Origin: Flaccisagitta enflata
Lineage: Eukaryota; Chaetognatha; Sagittoidea; Aphragmophora
Assembly (NCBI GenBank): GCA_965153355.1
Contig: OZ231126.1
Coordinates: 71,486,001 to 71,550,000, forward strand
Length of the DNA stretch: 64,000 nt
Direction: 5' to 3'
The notes under the pieces are model-generated. The model searched no databases. It was not told where the DNA came from and saw only the letters and a list, made by a program, of their open reading frames with translations. Both the position numbers and the translations under genes were made by a program. Numbering within the stretch: the first letter of the stretch is position 1; every line of letters starts with the position of its first letter. Positions 55,245 to 64,000 of the stretch are shown one piece after another.

Positions 55245-56813
55245 TATGCCCACAAACCAGAAAAAGATTACCCCATACGAGTCATTACTTCCCACATAGG
55301 TGCCCCACAAGAAGCCCTGTCAAGATACCTTAATCAGATTTTACAACCATTCATAGAAAATAGCCCATACGTCATCAAAAACTCATTCTCATTTGTTGAA
55401 AAAATTAAAGGACTAGTTCTTGAGCCCAATGACAAAATGGTTTCATTTGACGCCGCTGCCCTATTCCCATCAGTGCCCATAAAAGACTGCCTTAACCACA
55501 TCCTCAACCTTTTAAAAAATGACCATGACCTTCCTAAGCGCACCAAACTCTCACCCGATGAAATCATCGACCTCGCATCTCTCTGCCTTTCTACCTCGGA
55601 CTTTATTTACAATGACCGCCATCACTCAACCAAAGACAGCGGCCCCATTGGGCTCAGTCTGATGGTTACGGTTTCTCAAATCTGGATGATTTTTACCATG
55701 GAAAAGGCCGTCCCCATCGCCACCGAAAAAGGACTTGCCATACCTCGACACTTATCCATTTACATGGATGACTGCTGGTGTGTATTTGCATACCAGCCCG
55801 AACCGCGCCGCCCGGGCCTGCGCAGCGAAAGCCAACGTACCGACCCTGCCGCTTCTTATAACGAATGCCTCAATGAGGTCCATCCACGAGTACAATTCAC
55901 CCGCTAGGAGGAGGAAAACAATTCCATAGCATTTCTGGATGTTTACCTCACGCGTCAAGACAATGGCACCATCTCTACCAAAGTCTACCGAAAAAGCTCC
56001 AACACAAATACAACAATAAAGCCCCACTCATGCCAAGACCCGCTTACAGCCATTGCCACATTCAAAGGCGAACTATGCCGAGCCCATAAGCTGTGCTCCA
56101 CACCAGAACAAACGAAAAAAGAAATAGATTTCCTTCTCGACCTTTATGAAGATAATGGTCACGACAGGGCCAAATTTGCCACCATTGCCTCCGAATACAA
56201 ACCGCCCACCACATCCCAACCTAAAAAAAAAGACCGCAACAAATATACCAATAGAGATAAACGCACTGAAACAGATTCCATTCCTGAAAATCTGTTTGAC
56301 GTCCTTCCATTCAAAGACGACCATGGCACAGATGAAGAATACAAACCTTTCGCTTGCATTCCTTTTATAGCAGGTGGTCTCTCATATCGGATCAAGCGTG
56401 CTCTTACCAAGGCTGGCGTCAATACCTGCTTTAAGTCGGGCACAAAACTAGCTAACATACTTTGTAACAAGAATAAAACGAAAATTGACCCCGAGAATAA
56501 AAAAGGAATACATAGATATATATGCAAAAAGTGTAATAAAGTGTACATTGGCCAAACGGCCCGCTGCTGCAAAACACGCTGGCGAGAACATGGTCGTGCC
56601 ATAGAAAAAGGACAATGGTCCCATAGTGGCATCAGTCAACACCATCAACACTGCGATGAACCTTTTGACCAATCCAACTTCGAGGTCATCAAGACTATGG
56701 CTGGCAAAAACAAAAAGAAATTAAATTACGATCTTAAAGTACGGGAAGCATTCGAAATAAAGAAAGCCAACTGTGGCCCAGGCAAGGGACTAAATGAAGA
56801 CTGGGGAGCCTAG
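55245..56813 (+). pseudogene. Penelope RT-GIY-YIG polyprotein with one internal TAG
   Basis: One frame (55245-56813) is interrupted only by TAG at 55905-55907. N-terminal part: PIRVITSHIGAPQEALSRYL, motif A FDAAALFPSVPI, motif B-like GPIGLSLMVTVSQ, catalytic YMDD (IYMDDCWCVF). After the TAG: AFLDVYLTR block, a linker, then the endonuclease with KVYIGQTARCCKTRWREHGR, Cys pairs (YICKKC) and a His/Cys patch. It stops at DWGA TAG. In active relatives it primes reverse transcription at nicked chromosomal ends; this truncated copy should not. Confidence 0.88.
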
Positions 56814-56949
56814 GTCAAAACTGATGCCTGGAACCCAGTGTTCAATACTATGGATTGACAACGAATGTTGCTAGGGGGGGCGGGGGCCCAGCTCTTATTG
56901 AGCTCTCTCTTTTCCCTTTCTCTCCAATCCCCAATTGTCTGTCTTTTCC

Positions 56950-56957
56950 CTATAAAT
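56950..56957 (+). promoter_or_regulatory. TATA-like motif in the Penelope 3' part
   Basis: CTATAAATAC lies in a pyrimidine-rich stretch after the stop. In Penelope elements repeated ends carry the promoter, so this may be the start of such a unit (inference). Confidence 0.3.
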
Positions 56958-57080
56958 ACCTGTCTCTCTCTTCCCCTCTCTGCCTCTGATGATGTTTCCC
57001 AAAGTGGATTCGAAAATTTAGGCAAACTTTTGTTCTGCTTTTGCACTGTATCTCCATAATGAAATTACAAACAGTTACTT

Positions 57081-58370
57081 CTTTTGCTCATAAATCCTTT
57101 GAAAATTCACCCAGTGAGCTGAAATTTTTACTGAAGTTACTTTTTAGTATCATTAAGCATCACTAAAAAAATCAATGACCTGCTCTGAATAGTTTGGGAA
57201 TTATAGATTTTTAAAAAGTGCTTGTCAGATGATCAGAAATTTTATGTACACCCATAAGAATTTACAAAGAATGAATAAACAAATCTCAAAAAACCGTACT
57301 AAATCTAGTCCGATTTTGATGAAATTTGAAGTGGAGGTAGACCACAATGTCAGCTGGCTGTGGTAAAAATTTTATTACGAAACTCCGATTATTTTAGCAG
57401 AAACAGCAAGTTTTCCTAAACTTTTTTTATGGTTTTAAGAATAAAGTAGATGAAGATGAAACCTGAAATATAAATCAATGCTAAGTACGTCAATTGAAAC
57501 CCCCAAAGTTAAACACTGGCTCTCACCAATCTTACCATAGACGAGGCTTGGTAAAAAAATATCTCATGCAAATTTTCAGGCCTCTGGGATAGGGGGAACC
57601 TTCGTTAGGGTGACCATGAAGTTTCCATAGAAATCTATGGCAGAGACAAAATTTGCATAATAGAAATACTGATTCCAATGCTAATTCAATGCAAACTTCA
57701 ACCTCACCCTAACGAAGGTTCCTGCTATCTGAGAGGCCCAAAATTTTGCATGGAATATTTTTTTACCAAGCCTCAACTGTGGAAAGATTGGTGAAAGCCA
57801 TAGTCGAAGTTTGGGGCGCTTCATGTGACGTAATGCTAAGGCTACAGTTTTTTACCAATCATCATGATTTTTTAACTGGTAACTTTTGTACATATGGTCC
57901 ATCTCAAGTAAAATTTTTGTGAAGATTGACGCATTTTTAGTCCCCCAAATCGCAAAAATATTCTAACAGGTAGCAGAATATTTCTTATCCTGAGCAAGCT
58001 TACAATCAACCAATATCTACCCCACTAGACTTTATCTGAGTAAAAGCGAATTTTGCCTAGTATTAGTAAATAGCACCATCAGACTGCAGTTCAAAAATCA
58101 TAACAAAACTCCCAAAACTCTTTGCACAATGCCAATTTTACTAAATATAGTGCAATTTTTATTCAGGATAAAAGTTATCTCTGGCAGTCCAAAAAAGAGG
58201 GTACTTCAGTAAAAACGTGATAACGGCTAAAGTTTTCAAGGGATTTTGATGAAATTTTAACCAAAGATAGTCCAAATCATGGTTATCATTCACTGTAAAT
58301 TTTATGCAAATCGGTCAACATCTACATACGTTTTTGCTCTTTCAAAAGTTGTTTGGTTTTTTTTTTGCCA
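57081..58370. other. remainder of the host foldback, no gene
   Basis: A+T-rich, mostly inverted-repeat sequence. 57299-57420 and 58160-58340 appear to be diverged inverse copies, as are 57535-57610 and 57700-57790. Confidence 0.55.
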
Positions 58371-58374
58371 TAGT

Positions 58375-58650
58375 TACTGTCATCATCTTCAACTACTGTC
58401 ATCATCTTCTATTATCATCATCCTCAACTACTATCATCATCCTCAACTACTATCATCATCCTCGACTACTGTCATCATCTTTGACTACTTAATTTTTTTT
58501 GAAAATTTTTAAAAAATTTTTTGAAAATTTTTTTTTTTAATTTTTTTGAAAATTTTTTTTGAAAATTTTTTGAAATTTTTTTTTGAAATTTCTTTTTGGA
58601 ATTTTTTTAAAAAATTTTTTAAAAATTTTTTGAATATTTTTTTTCTAGGT
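58375..58650. repeat. 19-bp minisatellite remainder and A/T low complexity
   Basis: CTGTCATCATCTTCAACTA units, some shifted to CCTCAACTACTATCATCAT, end at about 58490. Then (T)nGAAAATTTTT-type low-complexity DNA follows to about 58645. Confidence 0.85.
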
Positions 58651-58784
58651 TTTTGTTGTCATTATCATTCACTGTTGTCATCATCATCATACACTATTGT
58701 TATCATTATCAAGTTATGTCATCATTAAAACAATATTGAATATTTTTTTTTTTGAAATTGCTGTCTTGTCGTGTATCTCATCGA

Positions 58785-58855
58785 GTTGCGTTTACGCAAC
58801 GAGAAAGCTTCAAAAATTACAGTCCCCAGTCGGGGACTGTAATTTTGAAGCTTTT
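58785..58855. repeat. two adjacent hairpins
   Basis: 58785-58800 is GTTGCG-TTTA-CGCAAC, the family-A head stem with another loop. 58804-58854 is a 23/24-bp near-perfect stem (AAAGCTTCAAAAATTACAGT and so on) with a 4-base loop AGTC. A transcript would form a stable stem-loop. Confidence 0.85.
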
Positions 58856-59550
58856 TATGTCAATAATCAAGATTTAAACATATCGAGCCAACTCACTGTC
58901 CTCATCACAATGAAATGTATGAGCGTTGACATTGTATTTATGTCAAGAATCAAATTTTAAACATATCGAGCTAGCTAACTGTTCTCATCACAATGAAATG
59001 TATGAACGTGATGTTTTTCATATGTCAAGAATCAAGATTTAAACATATCGAGTCCACTCATTGTCTTCATTACAATGAAATCTATGAATGTTGACATTGT
59101 TTTTATGTCAACAATCAAGATTTAAGCCAGCTTACTATCCCTATCACAATGAAATGTATAAACGGTGACATTGTTTTTATGTTAAAAATCATGATTTAAA
59201 CATCGAGCCAGCTCACTGTCCTCATCACAATGAACTGTATGAACATTGACATTGTTTTTACGTCAAGAATCAAGATTCAATCATATTGGGCCAGCTCACT
59301 GTCCTCATCACAATAAAATGTATGAACGTTGACTTTGTTTTTATGTCAAGAATCAAGATCTAAACATATCAAGCCAGCCCACTGTCCTCATTACAATGAA
59401 ATGTATGAATGTTGATGTTGTTTTTATATCAAGAATCAAGATTAAAATATATCGAGCCAGCTCACTATCTTTATCACAATGAAATGTATGAACGTTGAGA
59501 TTGTTTTTATGTCAAGAATCAAGATATAAACATATGGAGCCAGCTCACAG
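58856..59550 (+). repeat. 84-bp satellite, about eight units
   Basis: Units contain CTCACTGTCCTCATCACAAT, GAAATGTATGAACGTTGACA, TTGTTTTTATGTCAAGAATC and AAGATTTAAACATATCGAGC in that order. Divergence between units is about 5-15 percent by eye. One stray unit is at 49990. Confidence 0.9.
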
Positions 59551-59727
59551 TTATTTCCATTGTCTGTACATCTTCTACCTCGTTCTTCATTGGAAATAAA
59601 TGTTTCTCAAGTAAATGATTCTCAATCTTTTTGTTCATTGACCGTATAGATGGCAAAAAAGAAAGATCATCCATTTAGTGATTTACAATCTAAGTGGGGC
59701 AGCGGCCTCGGCGGAGCCGATGACATA

Positions 59728-60297
59728 CAGTAGATGTTGTCTAGACTTGGAAGTACGGAGTAATTCATTACAGGAGGACAAATATACTTGAGAGGCTAAT
59801 ATTTATAATATAGACTAATAAAAAGATGTTTTATTGCCCATGGGTGTTGGTGGCTATGAAAGCACATTTTCATATATTCATGGTATATTATTAATATTTT
59901 GAGAAACTTTTTGAGGGAACATTGTTTGAAATAAAATTTGCTACAACTTTCCCACAATATGTTCTCTAAAAATATTGCTCGTTTAGCCATTGCTAGGGAG
60001 TATAACTATGTGGATAGCCCTTTGATGCTCCCTAGCCACCGCCAAACCTGCGTAATTCCCACAGAACATAGTTTTAGATAATTGTAGCAATTTCATTTCA
60101 AACAATGTTCCCTCAAAAAAATCTCATAATATTGATGCTTTAGCGTGAATACATTAAAATGTATTTCCTTAGCAACCAACACCTTTAGGCAATAAAGCAT
60201 CCTTTTATTAGTTTAATTCCAAATATCAGTCTCTTAACTTCGTTTCTCTTCTAGTAATGAATTCCCCCGTATTTCCAAGTCTAGACGACATCTACTG
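59728..60297. mobile_element. mariner-type MITE, complete 570-bp copy
   Basis: CAGTAGATGTTGTCTAGACT and the inverse of CAGTAGATGTCGTCTAGACT, TA at 59726-59727 and 60298-59299 side (60298-60299). The arms are about 270 bp (CCATGGGTGTTGG, TATTGAGAAACTTTTTG-like) around a GCTCCCTAG centre. Non-coding. Best full-length copy of this family. Confidence 0.85.
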
Positions 60298-60324
60298 TAT
60301 GATTCCTCTCAGATGAATTGTAGG

Positions 60325-60865
60325 GGGAGGACTTGGGTGTGTCAAAAAATAAAAAGTATCTTTGATCAGATCATCAACATCAGGGTGTGTAAACATATGA
60401 ATTTTAAGACCTTTGGCGTTTTTGGTTCTTCAAATTTCAATCATCTTCTGTTTTTTCTAAATCCCCATTTTAGCCGTTAATTTATAAATTGCTGTGTTAT
60501 TGATTTTATATCAAGATTATTGTTCATAAACTTAATAAAGAAGCCATTTAAATATCTTGGTTCAATTTTTAGTTGGGATAAGGAAAAGTTGTTTTCTTAA
60601 CCACAAAAATCATAAAAAGAAATAAGAATTGATATTCTTTGTTGAGTTTTGGGTCTTACTTTCAACAAAACTAGGTGAAGACTCTGAAAGTATATGTATT
60701 TTGGACAATCTTTTCCTGCGCTAAAAAAACAGAAGACAACTAAAATTTGAAAAAATAAAAATGCTAAAAGTCTTATGATTCTTTTGTTTACGCACCCTAA
60801 TGTTGATGATCTGATCAAAGCTACTTATCATTTTTTGATACACCCTCCCTCCTCGAAGGACTAAT
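60325..60865. mobile_element. foldback repeat of about 540 bp
   Basis: GGGTGTGTCAAAAAATAAAA ... TTTGATCAGATCATCAACAT at the left is mirrored by GTTGATGATCTGATCAAAGC ... ATTTTTTGATACACCC at the right. About 70-bp arms, then weaker inverse similarity. The exact tips were not resolved. Confidence 0.65.
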
Positions 60866-60899
60866 TAAAATAAGAGGCCCAGATTGCCTGGAAAAATTA

Positions 60900-61176
60900 G
60901 CTGACATAAAAACCACTTTACTGCATTATTGAATATTCAAAACAAAAAAAACAAAAAAAAAAAAAACAAGAAAACAAACAAACAAAAAACGACAATTCAT
61001 TTCATTTTATCTATTCAAATTCATGAAATTTAACGGCAATGAAATTCATGGCAACCAACACCCATGAGCAATAAAGCATCATTTTAATTGTTTATATTTC
61101 AAATATCAATCTCTTCAGTTTATTTGTCTTCCTATAATGAATTCCCCGTATTTCCAAGTCTAGACGACATCTACTG
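60900..61176. mobile_element. mariner-type MITE, right half
   Basis: It contains AACCAACACCCATGAGCAAT and ends with the inverse of CAGTAGATGTCGTCTAGACT before TA. The left tip is replaced by an A-rich (CAAAAAA)n stretch (60940-60990). Confidence 0.7.
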
Positions 61177-61257
61177 TACCAAATATCTGCATCTCTGAAC
61201 GCAAGTGCATCTCTGAACGCAAGTGCAACAGTAATTCCAACGAAGGAGGGCTACTTT

Positions 61258-61406
61258 TTAGTCGCGGAGTAGCGACTATGAGAGGCTTGGTCCGTCCATC
61301 CGTCCGTTGGAAATGGTTCATAAGTGTTCATAAGTGCGAAAATGCGCATTTCCGCCCCTGCCCACCCGTCCGCGACTGATATTGGCCGTGTATCAGGCCT
61401 TGTTCT
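61258..61406 (+). mobile_element. family-E hairpin element, short copy
   Basis: Head TTTTTAGTCGCGGAGTAGCG(ACT), ATGAGAGGCTTGGTCCGTCC, short run, GTGCGAAAATGCGCATTTCC core, tail CCGTCCGCGACTG, GGCC-GTGTATCA-GGCC, TTGTTC. The tail matches the head stem base for base in GTCGCGGA. Confidence 0.85.
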
Positions 61407-61849
61407 TTATGTTCATCCGTTCTTACAAAACGTTATCGTATTCGCGAGAAACCGGTTTTGAAAAAGAATACCGTTTTGCAATGTCACTACTTTGTCATCG
61501 GGCCTTTATTCGGTCACAAAAAATGGAGTTATATTTGACACAGTGAATGATTTCATTGCCATTTTAAAAACGTTCTTTTGCGCGTATGAATCTTTTAACT
61601 GCAATATGCAAATGAGGATTTCATTCATCGAGAAAACAAAATGGCCAACGGTATCGAGGTTGATGAAATCACCTTCGCAAATGCTCACGACCTGTCGCGT
61701 CTTTTTCTGCAGTGACGTGAATATTGAGTGAATTTCTGGTATCCGGCCCTTTCCTTCTTTCCTCGGTTTCCCCTTTGCACACCCCCCCCCCTCTTCGGCA
61801 GGCGACATCTGCCTCACTTATGCGCTTGCGGAGTGAATCCATATTAGCA
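61407..61849. other. no recognisable gene
   Basis: Short open frames on both strands (for example 61492-61731) have no recognisable product. C-run at about 61779-61791. Confidence 0.4.
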
Positions 61850-62075
61850 ACCCTGTAATGCTCCTTAACAACGGCTAAACGAGCGGCATACTGTGGGAGA
61901 GTTCTAAAAAATTTAATTTTGGCAATGCTCTTGTACATTTTCCATTATGACATATTTTAGAAAGAATACATGAAAATGTGTTTCCATGGCAACCGACTAT
62001 CATGGGCAATAATTTATATTCCAAATGTCATAGACAATGATTCATAATCCAAATATCAGTCCCTCAACTTCACCG
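61850..62075. mobile_element. mariner-type MITE, internal fragment
   Basis: CTAAACGAGCGGCATACTGT, TTTCCATGGCAACCGACTAT and CATGGGCAATAATTTATATT match the arm and centre of 59728-60297, without tips. Confidence 0.6.
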
Positions 62076-62129
62076 CCACCTGCACAAGTTGGGCTACGAT
62101 GAAAAAAAAAAAAATTTAGTAAGGAGGCT

Positions 62130-63712
62130 AAAAAAGGCCCAATCTTATGTAAAAAAACCTGGGGAATCCAACCGTGACCTTTTTAGAGCCCTACGCGGCT
62201 GCGTTTAGGAACGGCCCCAAAAAAAACACCCAAAAATGGCTATTTTTGGGTATTTTTGGCCAAAATTTAGTACTTAAATGGAGGCCAAGTGTTTAAATTC
62301 ATAGTTGGGGACACTTCAAGATGTAAGAGACTAGTAAAACAAGAATCATGATGATGGGGCTATTGTGGGGTACCTAAAAAGGCCCAAAAATGGCCCCTAA
62401 AACGAAAAAAATGTAGTTTTTTTTCATTGTGACTACAAAAATGAATGGAATGACTTCAAATTTGAAATGGAAGTTCCTTATAAATGCAACTACCATCATG
62501 TAAAAATTTGTGGCCCTCCTTAGATGGCTTCATAGGAAAATTTGGCCACAAAAACCAAAAATCGCTCCCAAAAAATCAGTTTGTTGAGTTCATTGACCTA
62601 AAAACAATATTATAAGGTCAGGGTACCCCAATATTTTTTTCTATTTTGCTAATATAAGATGTTTGGAGGTTCCAAAAAAAATTTCAGGCCATATTTCCAA
62701 AAAATGGCTGAGATATGACCATTTGAAGCGACGTGGTAAAAATGGAAAACGCCAAAAATGGTCATTTTTGGTGATTTTTTCAAACAATTGGGTACAAAAA
62801 GGGGTCCCGTTCATTTTAATTCATAGTTGGGGACACTACAAGATGTAAGAGATTATAAAAACAGGAATCATAATGATGGGGCTATTGTGGGGTACCTAAA
62901 AAGGCCAAAGGCCTAAAAAACGAAAAATGTAGTTTTTTTTCATTGTGACTACAAAATGAATGGAATGCCTTCAAATTGGAAATGGAAGTTCTTAATAAAT
63001 GCAACTACCATCATGTAAAAATTTGTGGCCCTCCTTAAATGGCTTCATAGGAAAATTTGGCCACAAAAACCAAAAATCGCTCCAAAAAAATCAGTTTTTT
63101 TAGTTCATTGACCTAAAAACAATATTTCAAGATCAGGGTTCCCCAATTTCTTTTTTCTATTTTGCTATTATAAGATGTTTGGAGGTTCCAAAAAAAATTT
63201 CAGGCCATATTTCCAAAAAATGGCTGAGATATGACCATTTGAAGCGACGTGGTAAAACTGAAAAATGCCAAAAATGGTCATTTTTGGTGATTTTTAAAAA
63301 CAATTGGACACAAAAAGGGGTCCCGTTCATTTTAATTCATAGTTGGGGACACTACAAGATGTAAGAGATTATAAAAACAGGAATCATAATGATGGGGTTA
63401 TGGTGGGGTACCTAAAAAGGCCCAAAAAGGGCCCCTGAAGCAAAAAATAAATAGTTTTTTTTTTATTGTGACTACAAAAATGAATGGAATGCCTTAAAAT
63501 TAGAAATGGAAGTTCCTAATAAATGCAACTACCATCATGAAAAAAAATTTTGGCCCTCCTTAAATGGCTTCATAGGAAAATTAGGCCACAAAAAAAATTG
63601 CTCAAAAAAATCAGTTTTCTCAGTTCATTGACCTAGAAACAATATTTGAAGGTCAGGGTACCCCAATTTTTTTTTGTTTTGCTAATATAAGATGTTTGGA
63701 AGTTCTTAAAAA
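62130..63712 (+). repeat. 517-bp satellite, about three monomers
   Basis: The anchor GATGTTTGGAGGTTCC occurs at 62658 and 63174 and, diverged, at 63691 (516-517-bp steps). TCATAGTTGGGGACAC and CAACTACCATCATG recur in register. The recurring open frame EVPKKISGHISKKWLRYDHL is a by-product of the monomer. Later monomers carry small deletions. Confidence 0.9.
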
Positions 63713-63835
63713 AGTGCTACGCGACTCTACACCCCGCTTTGTCTGTCGGTCCGTTGGTCCGTCCGTCGGTCCGTCGGTCCTTTCGTCCGTCGGTCGGTCG
63801 GTTGGTCCGTCCATCACACTTTACTTTTTTTGGGT
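63713..63835 (+). mobile_element. family-B hairpin element, head part (B6)
   Basis: TGCTACGCGACTCTACACCC, CGCTTTGTCTGTCGG, then a GTCC/GTCGG run. The left half of the head stem is lost and no tail is visible; it joins satellite DNA on both sides. Confidence 0.65.
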
Positions 63836-64000
63836 TTTTAGGGTTTTAGGGTTTTTGGCTAAAAAATCACAAAAAATGACCATTTTCGGCGTTTTCCATA
63901 TTTACCACGTCGCTTCAAATGGTCATATCTCAGCCATTTTTTGGAAATATGGCCTGAAATTTTTTTTGGAACCTCCAAACATCTTATATTAGCAAAATAG
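63836..64000 (-). repeat. 517-bp satellite monomer in inverse orientation
   Basis: 63878-64000 is the reverse complement of about 62640-62770 (ACCTCCAAACATCTTATATT, GGTCATATCTCAGCCATTTT). The array flips across the B6 element. A GGTTTTTAGGGTTTTAGGG stretch lies at 63834-63852. The window ends inside the monomer. Confidence 0.85.

Larger units (their letters stand above)
55204..57067 (+). mobile_element. Penelope-like element, 5' truncated
   Basis: Bounded by the exact 13-bp duplication. It contains a reverse transcriptase followed in the same frame by a GIY-YIG endonuclease, then a noncoding 3' part with TATAAATA (56951) and a CTGATGA...CGAAA string. RT plus GIY-YIG order is diagnostic of Penelope elements. 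The 5' part of the RT (palm start and N-terminal motifs) is missing. Confidence 0.88.
55171..58371. mobile_element. foldback element hosting the Penelope insertion
   Basis: The ends CTATGGC(A)nCCAAACA and TGTTTGG(T)nGCCATAG are inverted. Without the Penelope insert (55204-57080) it would be about 1.3 kb. Its middle is palindromic around 57640 (CCTTCGTTAGGGTGA against TCACCCTAACGAAGG, with matching GGTAAAAAAATAT arms). It lies within the 19-bp minisatellite. No coding capacity of its own. Confidence 0.75.

Noticed and set aside
54907-55299. 130-codon Ser/Thr/Ile repetitive protein
   Set aside because: Product of the 19-bp minisatellite (57-bp super-period).
62663-63364. Two nearly identical 61-codon frames that might be a gene family
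   Set aside because: They recur at the 517-bp satellite period and follow monomer divergence, so they are a by-product of the satellite.

Overview
The window looks like nuclear DNA of an invertebrate animal. The two genes I can reconstruct have GT-AG introns, one encodes a seven-helix receptor, and the retroelements are animal-type (a CR1/Jockey-group LINE and a GIY-YIG Penelope element). I cannot name the species. Real coding DNA is only about 2 to 3 kb of the 64 kb. The rest is nested repeats, microsatellites and A+T-rich spacer. No rRNA gene, CRISPR array or convincing functional tRNA is visible.

Layout. 1.4-4.5 kb: the last four exons of an unrecognised plus-strand gene; a hAT-type element sits exactly on its last 5' splice site. 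5-24 kb: short hairpin-ended elements, microsatellites, a mariner-type MITE and one 417-bp duplicated segment. 24.2-38.2 kb: a three-exon class-A-like GPCR (helices 1-5, then a loop exon, then helices 6-7). Its introns hold a 5.8-kb Mutator-like foldback with long arms, several smaller elements and a CT tract of about 460 bp ending at the last acceptor. 38-50 kb: microsatellites and two copies of a TA-flanked foldback family, one holding a nested hAT-like element built of GGAAGC hexamers. 50.5-54.8 kb: a 5'-truncated LINE split by a hairpin-ended element. 54.9-58.5 kb: a Penelope-like element inside a foldback inside a 19-bp minisatellite. 58.8-64 kb: an 84-bp satellite, mariner-type MITEs and a 517-bp satellite.

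The most unusual signal is a group of short element families, named here A/E, B, C, D and F1, that share a plan but not a sequence. Each has a T-run, a head hairpin, a (GTCC)n-like or 21-bp minisatellite body, an inverted copy of the head stem, then a small GC hairpin and a TTGTT-like end. The stem bases differ between families, yet head and tail change together. This plan resembles non-autonomous Helentron (HINE) elements, which is inference. Nesting order can be read at several loci from exact target duplications.
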